A stretch of 64,000 nt of DNA, taken from the NCBI RefSeq assembly GCF_023343835.1, contig NC_064438.1, positions 17,566,077 through 17,630,076 of the forward strand, given 5' to 3'. The notes under the pieces were generated by a model that had not been told where the DNA came from, searched no databases, and worked only from the letters and a program-made list of their open reading frames with translations. Source of the stretch: Lagopus muta. Lineage: Eukaryota; Chordata; Aves; Galliformes; Phasianidae. This document shows positions 40,601 to 52,417 of this stretch, one piece after another; the first letter of the stretch is position 1; each line of letters starts with the position of its first letter. The position numbers were made by a program, and so were the translations under genes.

Positions 40601-43600
40601 ATGTGTAGGGAATTGTTATCATCGTGCTAGTTGCTCCCATTAGACACCTGATTTTTTGTGTGCATTTCTATATTAGTCCATAAAAAAATTATTTGAATAT
40701 TACAAATTGTTGGTCAAGTGATTTACTGAGTTTGAGGATCCTGTTCCAAGACCGAAGGAGTGAGCTAGGAGATAACTATTTCAGAATTCTAAAGGAAAGC
40801 CAAGGATAGCAGCACGTATGTGCAGAGATATGGGTGCTACGTGCTGTACGTATGAAATACATGAGGATAATTGCTGCCTGAGCTCTGTGCAAAGGTTATG
40901 GTGTTAATTGGTCAGGAGTCGGGAGGATGTGGATACCAGACATCAGATCTGAACACTGCAGTTCCTAAGAATGCCTTAACAACGCAGGGAAAATGTGGAG
41001 CTTGTTGAATGTTGCTTGGGACAGAAGATTTCCTAAGTACAGAGACTGAAATGAAGATCCATAAACTTACGGGAATTGCTATTTCCAGAGAAGCATGACT
41101 GATGGTTCCAGAGAAACTTGGCCTTCTTACCCAGTGTTTATAACTGATAAGCCCAAGAAGCACCACATCTTCATCCTGTGGTGCAGGTGTTGCCCATATT
41201 AACTGCTGTCCAGGTGCAGATCTTGCATTTGACTTACCTGAGCTTCATGAGGCTGCATTTCTTCAGCCTGTTGAGAGCCATGAGGTGGCATCCCTACTCT
41301 GCACCTTATCAGATGTTCTGCATCCCATGCCTTCAGCAAACCTGATGGGGAATGCAAACTCCCCTGCCTTCCTTGCCATGCAACCCCTGAAGCTCCATCA
41401 CATTCAGACAGAGCATTGGGTGTAGAGCAGCATTCCCTTAGGCTAAGAAATAGCTGGCTAGAATGTGATGTTTTTCATCACCTCATCCTATAGTCAGTAA
41501 GTAGAAAGTGAGCATTTCTCTAAGGGGCTACTTCTGTCTTAGGCTCAGAGGCACTGTGTACGGCTTTGGCTGATCCCTGTTCCAGAGGCAGAGCACAGAC
41601 TGCAGCAACAGATTTGTGCAGCCTAGCTGCTAGAATGTGCTCCTCTGCATGTTTTTCTTGTTTGTCTTTGGGGGAAAGTTAATTTAGTATCCTCTCAAGG
41701 CTAAATTCTAAAATTCTTGCTTTATCTTTGCTCCTTAGACAAGCAAATCCTGCTCCCAAGGGGTTTGGAAAAAGGCATTGCTCTGCAATATTTTGCTTCA
41801 GTGTCAAAGTGAATCAAATCTTGGAAAACTTTGCCTTCCATTGCATGTATAAAAGTACATATGCATGTATCAATGTACAAATGCAAGCAGCAGTTTGTTT
41901 TTCAAGAGTTAGCTGGTGGTTCCGTTTGTAGTGAAATTTATACGTTAAATCCTTTAGCCCGCTATAGAGTTAAATACTAAGTAGGAACACTGAGGGTGCC
42001 TGGCAGAGTAGGGCTGGGTAAACCTGATATTCAGAAGTCCACATGAGTCGGAACGGTTCATCACATTCTATGCAGTACATGTGTACCTGAGGGAAAGTAC
42101 ACCTAGTTGGTGTGACAGCACCATGGTGGGGATGTCGGGGAGCGTTCCTCAAAGGAGAAGGTTGAGCTCAGGGCCATGGGCTCCCAAACCAAAGCAAGGG
42201 GGGGGTGGGAGCCCTGCAGTGAGGCTCATTGGCAGCTGAGGGCAGGAACAGGATACGTCTCAGCTGGGGTGGCTCTGGGAGGAGCAAGTGTTGGGATTAA
42301 AGTGTCTTGATGAAGTTGTTCCTTTTCCTTTCAGACGCAGACAGTGATTTTCATGGGGTGGATTTTCTGCCTGACGACCTCAGTGACGTTCCAGACGAGA
42401 CAGGCATGAGAGTGAACAAGAAATACTCCTGCCTGCCTGCTGAGGAGAAGGGGATCCACATCATCAACATCCGAGCTATTGAGGATATAGGATATGACCA
42501 GCATGAAAGCACAGTGAGTAAAGGACTTGCCAGATATGCAGCAGCTGGCACACTGTGCTTCTTTCCTTACCTTATTCCCAAATGTTCCCTTTCGTTGGAG
42601 GCTCTGACTGTCTTCCCCTTCCCTTTCAAGGGTGCAGAGGAGGCTGCTGCCAGCCACAGCACCTGCTTGTTTGGTGGGGTTGGTGCTTGGGTGTGTGGGC
42701 TGGCAAAGGGAAACAAGGGATCCTTTTTTTAACTCCTAGCCTAAAAAGGGGTTGGTTATTCTCAGAGTAATCTGTCAGTAAGGCTGTGGCAACCTTTAAA
42801 TCTCTGCCCACACTGAGCAGAAGTTCCAAAATTGCATGTGAAAACTACTGTTAGCGGAGGTAACGTTAAACAGTTTGTAACACACAGCAGAGGTTTTTTC
42901 CCCATTGTCAGATTTCTAGTGTCATTAATTGTGCCTTGGTTAAAACTTTTTATCAGCAGTTTTAAAGGAAGTTAGTAACATAAATGCACAGGATTAGGAG
43001 CTGGTTGTGTTGTAAGCTCATAAAAGAAAGTTTATTCAGGTGAAGGCATGGAAGTACAGTGAGCTGTGTAACAGACCTTGCTGGAGAAAGAATCACCATA
43101 AAAGCAGTGCTTGATTCACTGTGTTTGTGCTTAACTGGAGTTGAATGTTGTGGAATGATTTTGTCAGGAATGTTTTGAAACCAAGATGCCCTTTCTTTGT
43201 CTCTTCTACAAGCAGAGGGACAGGGCCATGCGTGGTCTTAGCTGATGCACCTCTCTACCTTGGTGGCCTACAAGAATCTTGCAGTATTAAAGAACATCCT
43301 GCAAAGACTCTGTTTACTTCTTTAAATCAGGACAACAGGCTTCTTTGGAGTCCTTTGGCTCATCCCTTTCAAAGTTCAGTAGAGGTACTCTTATCTTTAG
43401 GGAATGCGTTGAGGCTTTTGTATGCAGAATGCAGCAGGCTCTCCTACAAAGTCAGCCAGTCCTCAAGAGGGTCAATTTTTCAACAAGTTCAAGGAAAGGC
43501 AGAAATTAATATCTTTTAGTACTTTGGTATGTCTCTGTGGTTATCCTGTCCAGTTTTCAGGCAAATGTGTGAAAATAGGGCTGTGTTTTGAGACTTATGT

Positions 43601-46325
43601 TTCTTGTGTCCTGCAGCACTGCACAGCCAACCTACGCAGTGTTAGTTTAAGGCAGAAATAAAGCCCATGCCACCCTCAGTTATGAGGCAGCCTGGGATTT
43701 GATAAGTGGGGGGAAGAGTGTTGAACTCAGCTAGCAAGGAGCCCGTTTCCCTGGCTGGAGTCCAGTATTGGCTGCCCTCGGCACCCAGCTGGCTCCCTTC
43801 AGTCTGTAGGGGGGCTGATCTCTTTCTCAGATGATACAAACTAGCAGCAACAGATAAAAGAAGCGAGAAATGTTTGCACATGATATCAATCTATCCGTCA
43901 GAATCAAAACACAGATGTCCCAGATGGAAGAGGACAGATGATCTTAGTGGCAATTAGCCCTCAGCAGAGACAACCAAAGCTACCCAGTAGCTGACTTATG
44001 AAGCAGTGTGCTGAGAATTAGATTAAATCCCAGTCATTTTATCTATTTACTTCTAGCCAATGAAATCCCAGCCGGCTATCAGGAAAATTGCAAGTGTTAA
44101 CTTGCAAAATTGTTTTGAGTGAGTAGCATGTGGGGTCTCCGCCTGCAGGCTTGCTGCCTGAGGTTAGGTCTTGGCGTGCTCTTGGAAAGCAGTCCTTGAT
44201 ACCAGGCCATGATCTGCTTGGTGCCCATTTGACTGTGCACTAATTATTCTTCTCCTTCCCTCCACACCCCACTCCCTGCTTCCAGCTGTTGAACTCCCTA
44301 TCCAAAAATCCAGATGCTGACTGCAAGTATGGACTCTACTTCCGAGATGGCAAGAGGAAAGTGGATTACATCCTGGTCTATCACTACAAGAAGTCTTCAG
44401 CAGGGAGGACGCTCACCAGGAGAGCCCTGCACAATGATGGAGGTGCCAAGAGCACCAGGCAGGACCCACTGCCTGGGAAGGGTGTGCAAATGGAGATGGG
44501 TGAGAGTGAGCCCCACGCTGACTGCCACGAAGACGACAAGAGGTTTCGCAGGGAGGAGTATGAGGGGAACCTGGTGGAGGCTGGCCTGGAACTGGAACGT
44601 GATGAGGATGTAAGGAGCTGCTGCAGATGTGTAATGATAAGAAGGATAGCTGGCAGTAGATTTGGGGAGATCAGAGTCACAGAACCAAAAGGGTTGGGAG
44701 GGACCTCTAGAGATCATTGAGTCCAGCCCCCTGCTAAAGCAGGTTTCCAACAGCAGGTAGCACAGGCAAGCATCTAGGTGGGTCTTGAATGCCTCCAGGG
44801 AAGAAGAATCCACCACTCTCTGAGCAGCTTGTTCCAGTGCTCCATCACTCTGACAGTAAAGAAGTTCTTCCTTGTGTTAGCATGGAACTTCCTGTGTTAC
44901 AATTTCTGCCCCTTGCCCTTGTTTTATTGCTACACTCGTCTGAAAGGAGTCCACCTACGTTGACTTGACTCATGCACTTTAGATATTTATAAACAGTTAT
45001 GAGATCCCCTCTCAGCCTTCTCTTCTCCAGTTGTGGCCTCACCAGTGCAGAGGGGAGGTTCACCAGGGCAACAGGCCGAACTTCTCAGCCATCACTCATG
45101 ATGGCACGTGCCTTACTGCCACACAGCTTGCTGATGTGTTATCATAGCTAGAGGCGAGGCTTAGATTGGCTGTAAACAGCAATCAGAGGTTGATGGATTG
45201 ATGGTATGCCTTGGGTTGGGTCCACTGGTAATTCTGGCTCTGATGAAGAATATCTGATGCAGACAGTAAAATTTTCGTACCTTGGTGCAGCCTCTGGAGA
45301 ATTGTGTTTGTGCAAGATGTTCTGCTAAATACTCTGGTTCAAGCATGTGGCTCTGGGTTGCAGTTTTGCAAAGTGAACATTACAGCCTTTCACCTGTACC
45401 CTGAAAACAGCATACTCTATTAAAAGACCATTAGACTGCATGAAAAGTGATGTCTGTGAAGTACTGCCAATGTGTGATTAGTAGAAATAGCCACAGTCAT
45501 ATTAATTTCAAAGAAAGCTATTACAATTAACTGATCCAACCAATATGCCTGAAATCTCCATGACAGAGGGTGAGTGTTTGTGTTGGTTTTATTTTCTGGA
45601 TGCAACAGTTGACATTAAACACCTAGAACAGCGATCAGTGTTAAATAAATAAACCTGCCACCCCTAATTCACAAATAACAGGTGAGGCTTATGGTACAGT
45701 GTGAGAAATCTTCCAATTCTCTGTGCCTGTGTGAAAATATGAATTGCTTTGTGTCAGGTTGTTGTAGCGAGTAGTTTTGCTCACTTGTTCATTAAGTCAC
45801 TAAAATGCTCTTCAAGGAAGTAAATTCAAGGGTGGCTTGGAAATGGCTGGTTGGAAGGCTGGCAGTTAGTTATGTCTTCTGGGTAGTCAGTGGGTTTCTG
45901 GAAGGCAGGCTGGGAAAGGTAGCTGTCCCTTCATGCTGTGGGTTCCGAGCAGCTCCTGTGAGGCAGCAAGAACTCCCCTCAGCTCCACTCCTTAGAACAC
46001 GTGGCATTTGGCCCTGTGCCTGTGAATCAAATTTACCTGGCTTAGCCTATATTTGTGTCCGTAGCCATTAGCTTTTATTTCCCAAACAGTTTTTATCTTT
46101 TTATCTGTTTAACCTAATGGTAATTGTTCTGGAAGACAATAGCATTTCTGAGTCACGTTTTATATCAGCTCAGCGCAGAGAGGTACCCAGTGATTGTCCT
46201 GTTGTTAGAAACTGGTCAGCTCAAACAAATGAGGTGATAGTGTTGGCTGTAATGGGCTTTTCTCTAAATGTAAATGGAACACAAGGGGGAGAATACTTAA
46301 TTTCCTCTCACCAGTAACTTTTTCT

Positions 46326-46361
<36 letters not shown>

Positions 46362-49300
46362 CTAAGATCCACGGGGTTGGATTTGTAAAAATCCACGCGC
46401 CATGGAATGTATTGTGTCGAGAGGCAGAGTTTCTTAAGCTCAAGATGCCAACAAAAAAAGTAAGCCCAATTTTCCTGTTTTTGTTTTTTCTTGGTGTTTT
46501 GTTCCCCCATCCATGTTGGAAGGCATTCTTTAAACACATGTTCATTGCACCTTTCAAATATACTTTTATTCCCATAAGCATTTATAAAATAGTGAACTAA
46601 CCTGCACGGCCTGGCAAGGAGAACGGTGACCCCCTGGCACTTAGTGTGAAAAATGGGAGGATCACAAAATTTCTTGCCTGGGACAACAGAAAGAACAAGT
46701 GGAAGCAGCGATGGAAATCGTGAACTTGTGGTTCCCGCCATTGTCTGTGTGCAATACGAATGATTTTATGCAGTGCCTTACCCTCCCAATGTGTTTTAAA
46801 GGAGGTTGATAATGAAATGTGGTTGTACATTTTGGTGGTTTCTTTCTCACCCAAAAGGTTGGGCTGCTTAAAAATGAATGTACTACTTTGCACACAGTAG
46901 TCTAACTGGGTTTAGGTGGCTACTTACATACATCATCAGTTGTGCTTGCAGGAGTTGGGACTACTCTACCACAAAGTAAATTACCTCTCAGAATATTTGA
47001 AATGTCATTAAAGATGTCACGGTGTATTTTCATCGTGAGCTAAATTCTAAGTCATCTGTGATAGATTGCTACCTGCTCAGTGAGAGTAGCTTAGAGATGG
47101 ATTAATATTTAAACATGCTAAGTGCATGTCCCAGACTGCGAAGGGAAGTCTGTAATGGAGAAAGAGACACTCTCAAAGCTTAGCATCATTTATTACAAAA
47201 CTAAAGCTACATCTTTGGTTTGGATTTTATATCAATCCCCATTATTGCCTCACTTACTGCCGATTTTAGTCAGAAGTGTAATTAGACAAAAAGAGAACTG
47301 CAGTAGAATAGTGGCTTCAATGTTATGGAATTAAAATATCTTCAATAATTTTTGATTACATGGAAGAGGAGAAAATCCTGAAAGCTGCAGGATATTGAGA
47401 GAAAAGCCCCTGGTGCTGCAGGGTGAGCTGACCACTTCTGTCCATTACTTCTTTGTCCTGTTGCACTGAGGAAATTGTACCTGTGAGTGCATCTCTGTGA
47501 ACCAGAAAACTATGAAGCTTTACTGTTCTTTTGTTTTCCCCCTCAGATGTATCAAATCAATCAGACCCATGGTCTTCTGAAAAAGATCAACTCAGTAATT
47601 CAGAAGATAACGGAGCCCATCCAGCCCAAGGTGGCTGAGCACAAACCACAGACGGTGAAGCGCCTTTCCTACCCCTTCTCCAGGGAGAAGCAGCACTTGT
47701 AAGTGACCACGGTGCCAGCAGGCCTGGTCTGCTCTGGTAGTGGCTGAAAAGGAATTGAATGTCAAACAAAACTTATAATGTCATTTACAACAGTCTTTTT
47801 CTATGTAAAATAAAAATGCTCAGTAAGATTCTGCGGGCAGAGTTGTGGATTGATAATGACAAAGATAACTCCAATCATGTGGTATGGGCAGCTCACATGT
47901 ACTGCAAATCAGGTCTTGTCTTGTAAGTGATACGAAGCCAGTGGACTGGTAAGAGTAGCTATAGACGTGGGTGGAGGAAAAAAATCATAAGGTGGGGCCT
48001 AGCCAGAGTTTCATTTGCCTTGGATTGCTTTGCTGCTGCTCTTCCTTGGCCAGCATCCCAGAGGCAAAGCTTTGAAGAGTGTGTTTATGTGCGTGCCAGC
48101 TGGAACAAATACCAGTCCCAGGGAAGGATTTCTTCACTCTAGATACAACATTATTTTAATTTTTTTTAAAATAAAGGGATGTGGGACACTAATGGAGCCA
48201 TGTATTAGATTCATGTGCCTGATAGTGGGGCCAGTTGATGTATGTGATGTTTGATGTGTTCTTAGGCTTGCAGCTATTATATTTATATATGTACTGCATG
48301 TAGGATGCTCCTGCAGCAAAGGAAACTGATAGCTCAGAGAAAGCCCAGAAGGTGCTCCTTAGCTTGTGCTTGGAAATGCCTTATGATACTTGCAGAGGTG
48401 GCTGTCTTCAGTGAGACCATCTTAGGCATTTGCTGAATGAGAGAAACCAGAGTGCTCTTACAGGTTTTGCGGGTATGGCCCAAATATAAAGATTATTAGG
48501 AGAAAGAAACCTAAGGCGTGTAGCGGTCAGGAATTCAATTAGTTGAGCACCAACAGCCTCTTTTGTGTGGAAAATGCTATAAATACATAAAGCATGTCTT
48601 TAAAATGCAAGAGTTGGACTTTCTTTTTAACGAGATTTCCACAATCTACCCTTTAATGTTAGCTATGAGAGAACCCCAGGAGAAAAGAAAATACTGAAGG
48701 GGTCAACAAGACCAGGAAATTACTGTGTTTTGTTTTGTTTTTTTGTTAACATAATGGCTTCCTTCTGATCTTTTAACAGATTTGATTTGTCTGACAGAGA
48801 TTCCTTCTTCGACAGCAAAACAAGAAGCACTATAGTAAGTACTGTCTATAAATAATTTATGGCGGATAGTGCCTTCATCCTGGTGTTAATAGCCCCTTTG
48901 CTGGCTTTAGTACAAAGCCTATTGCAAGTTTGTCCCTTTGTACCTAAGGCCAGAGATCACCTGTGACATTAATTATTTATCCAGTAAATGTTTCCAGCTT
49001 TAGCTTGTACAATAAACTGTGTTTGGTGCTAACAGATTGCTGCCTTTTGGACAATGATTTGGATCTTCTTTTTGGTTCATGGTGTAAGTGAAACATGATT
49101 TCTTCATAGGCACATCACCAGGAGGGAACAGATTTCTGCGTTGTGCCTATCGGTCCCAAACTATACATTGCTCTATTGCAACTCTGCAGCTCCCTTACAG
49201 AAGTGAAGGCTAAAGCAGGAATAAGATATCGCAAACTACATCTGAGTAATATCTTGTGACTCAGAACATGAAATAGAAAAGGGAGAAAGTGCTCCTCTAT

Positions 49301-52300
49301 AGTCAGATATTGAAGGGATATTAAAAGTAGAGCCTATATGGCATCCAGGCCTGTGCTAAGCAGCAGTTGCAGCAACAATTCTGCAAAGCATGGTGCTGAT
49401 TTCTTGCCTACCTTCCCTAAGGCTCCTAAAGAACACCAGGCATGCAGCAGTAATGCTGATTCTGTGTTGCTTCATTTGAAATCCCTGCAAATAACCTGGT
49501 AATAAAAGGTAGATTGAGCAGTGTGCAGCATCATCTTATCCTGCATGCATTTCTCTTTGTATTCTTGTTACTTAAAGTTCTCTCCTGCCTTTCCCATATG
49601 TATTTTTAAACCACAGTGCAAATATTGACCCTCCCACTTACAGCAAAATGAACAGGAATCCAGTCACTCCCTGCGAGACTTTGGTGAACAGAAAAAGCTG
49701 AAGAGCTTGAACTTATTAAAAAAGAAAAAACAAAAAAATCAAATTATGTAACTAGCCATCTCTCTGTGACAGCTCTTTAACCTGTGGGGGCTGAAGGGCA
49801 GTGCTGGGCAGAGGGGCAGCCTCAGGTGTTCCTCGTGACCTGGCAGGCAGCAATTGTGCTGCTTGCCCCTGCAGAGCTGCCAATGGTTATGTGCAAAAAT
49901 GCAGGTTGACCTCCCCTGCCATCCTGACTCCACGCCAGCATGGAAAGGTTATTTGACAATAAGTGAGAATAAAACATAGAACGAATATGTCTGTTTTGAC
50001 ACCAGGCTCTGAAAGGTTAAGGTCAAACTGTTTCTTTTACCTGTTTTTGGATAGCTGCCACACGTGTGCAAGCTCGTGAGGCTGGAGGCAGCAGTGTCTG
50101 CAGGTCACTGCGGAGCATGGGCAGCAAGGGGGAGGCCTGACAGCAGGGAAATGTAATCCTGTCCCCCTCAAATAAGCAGCAGTAACTGGCCAGCGAGCTC
50201 AGCCTTCCTCTCTTGTATTATTAACTGTGTAAGGAAGTCTTGAAACTCTGATGTGCTGAGCGGGACAATTTTTATTAACGAATAATGACTTCACCAGTGT
50301 CTTTGTTCTGCCAATACTTGTATCTGAGCTGTGCACAGAAAGACTGTGCTTTTTGCTGGCAGTATCCCAAGTAAGCATTTCTTTTTTTTTACTTCTACAG
50401 GTTTATGAAATTCTGAAAAGAACAACATGTACCAAAGCAAAATATAGCATGGGTAAGGAACTTTATTGAGATTTAAGATCAATATTGTTTTCAGATATTG
50501 AAAATAATGGCAAGCTGTAACTGGCTGTGGAGTTTTGTTTTTTGTCCTGCTCTCTGATTTGATGTATGTGGATGTAAGTGTTTTATTTGGAAATATAATT
50601 ACCGTAGCTATTTGGAATTTTTTTCAAATGTGAATCTATAGATTCAACTCTAAATGAGGCATGAGCATGTAGGCCCTTCGTATGTTAGTTATGACCTTTA
50701 TGGCAGGGCTGGAAGGTGATCTAGAGCTAGGGGTGACAAAAGTTCTGCAGTTCAGTTTATCACCCATGGTAGTGGATGAGAACATTACCATGCACTTCCA
50801 TAACTGCCCTGAAACCTGTGGGCCACTGCATTCCCTTTGCAAGGACTTGAGTGGAGTGGTGAGTGCCCAAATCACTGTTATGAGTAGAAGTGAGTTTAAC
50901 CTGAGGCCAGCCCTTCCCTTGGCCCTCATGGCAGGTGTGGGTAAAGTTCATGCTGCCACAGCCAATGGTTTTTAGGATTTCACCTAAATCTGGTTTTCTT
51001 AAGAAATAAATTCCTGATGTGAGTAAATATGAATTCAAGCACTGTAAGGCAGAAGTGGTAGATAGCTATCTGGGGAATCAAAAATAAAAATGGTAAACCA
51101 AACTATATAAGATGAAAGGCTGTATTCTCTCATATCCTGTTGCTTTAGCAGATGACAAATAGAAACATATTTGGATGAGGAAAAAATGCATGAATGTGGG
51201 AGAAGGTATTTGATAACTGTTGAAGTCTGTTACAGCGTTTATTTACCTACAAGCAGCTAAGTAAAACAATGGGAACTTGAATTACAGGTAGTTCTGTTCA
51301 ATATTGACCCATCAGCTGCTTAGAAATCCATCAAATAATAAAGAACAATTATACAAGAAACAATTACCATGCTTGGATTTTTCTGTTGAAGTAACAGCAT
51401 ACAATGTATAATTGTGGAGTCCTTGTATACACTAAATTTTCTTGGGGTTCAGCCAATATTAACAGAAGTTTTGTTTCCCTGTAGCATGGGAAATCCCAGT
51501 TAATTTCTGACTTTCAGGACCCTTTTTTGAGTCTGATGCCAGATCGTTTTACTGGAAGTTATGTACATGCACTCTTGAAGGGAGAGGACCATGTAGTTCG
51601 AGTTCTTGCCTTAGAGTTGGTTGCTCACTTGATTATTTTTTATTTTTTTATTTTTTATTTATCAAAAAATGGGAAACTGGTTAGAGATTAGCTGAATAGG
51701 GCAGAGGCTAAAGGAAGGTAAACAGTTAGGATTCCTGGATTGTTCTTCTTCAATAGACTGGCAAGGTCACAAAGTATACCCAATAAAAATGTCATTAGGC
51801 CCGCACATCCGAGGATGTAATCAGTATAACTCAATCGGGTTCTTTGTGTTACGGCGCTGGAATGCTGGGTTACAACCCAGCAAAGGTTGCAGATGGATTT
51901 GAGTAAACACAGATAATGCTGCAACACTTTTATCCAGCTGGAAAAGGGCAGCAGCACAGCGAACACTGCACTCTTTGTTATTCATTTTGCAAATTTGTGA
52001 AAATGTGAACCTATCATAACTGTTAAATGCTGGTATGTGGTATTATGTAGCTCTTTTGTATCACTGCCCTAAAAGGATAATTTATCCATTCCCTAGTTGG
52101 TTGTGCTAGAAGTATGGAAACATTTGCAGGCAACTTATTGCACTGCATAATTTTAAATATGACTTGGAAAATAATGATACTACAGGATACTAAATGCTCC
52201 TGGAGCAGTTTCTCCAGCTAGTGCTATTGTATTATTGAAGTTGAAAAACTCTTACTTTAAGAACAATCAAAAACAGCTCCTGAACCTGCAGTGATTGCTT

Positions 52301-52383
52301 CCTGGTTCGTACTCGCTGTCCCACACTAGGTAGCAATGAGTGGATGGTCAACCCAGAGCATGCTATAGCATGTAATTTTTCTG

Positions 52384-52417
<34 letters not shown>

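Larger units (their letters stand above)
10625..42334 (+). other. ANO1: ANO1 intron 1 (31.7 kb)
   Basis: It runs from donor GTAAGT to acceptor TTTTCCTTTCAG. I saw no convincing coding exon inside; the open frames are short and lack family character. It holds CR1 pieces (17.4, 24.1, 31.6 and 38.9 kb), homopolymer and simple repeats, a tRNA-like head at 27.1 kb, and TAAT-dense blocks near 13.0, 16.3 and 39.6 kb. Confidence 0.85.
44610..46360 (+). other. ANO1: ANO1 intron 3
   Basis: GTAAGG to a T26-AAAG acceptor. It contains an antisense CR1 copy near its 5' end. The rest shows nothing I recognise. Confidence 0.92.

Noticed and set aside
44397..44816. Long minus-strand frames over exon 3
   Set aside because: These are shadows of the real ANO1 exon and the CR1 copy on the other strand.
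51864..51881. 8-bp inverted repeat (GCTGGGTT/AACCCAGC) near a tRNA-looking stretch
   Set aside because: No A-box, B-box or cloverleaf could be built. The stem is too short to stand out.
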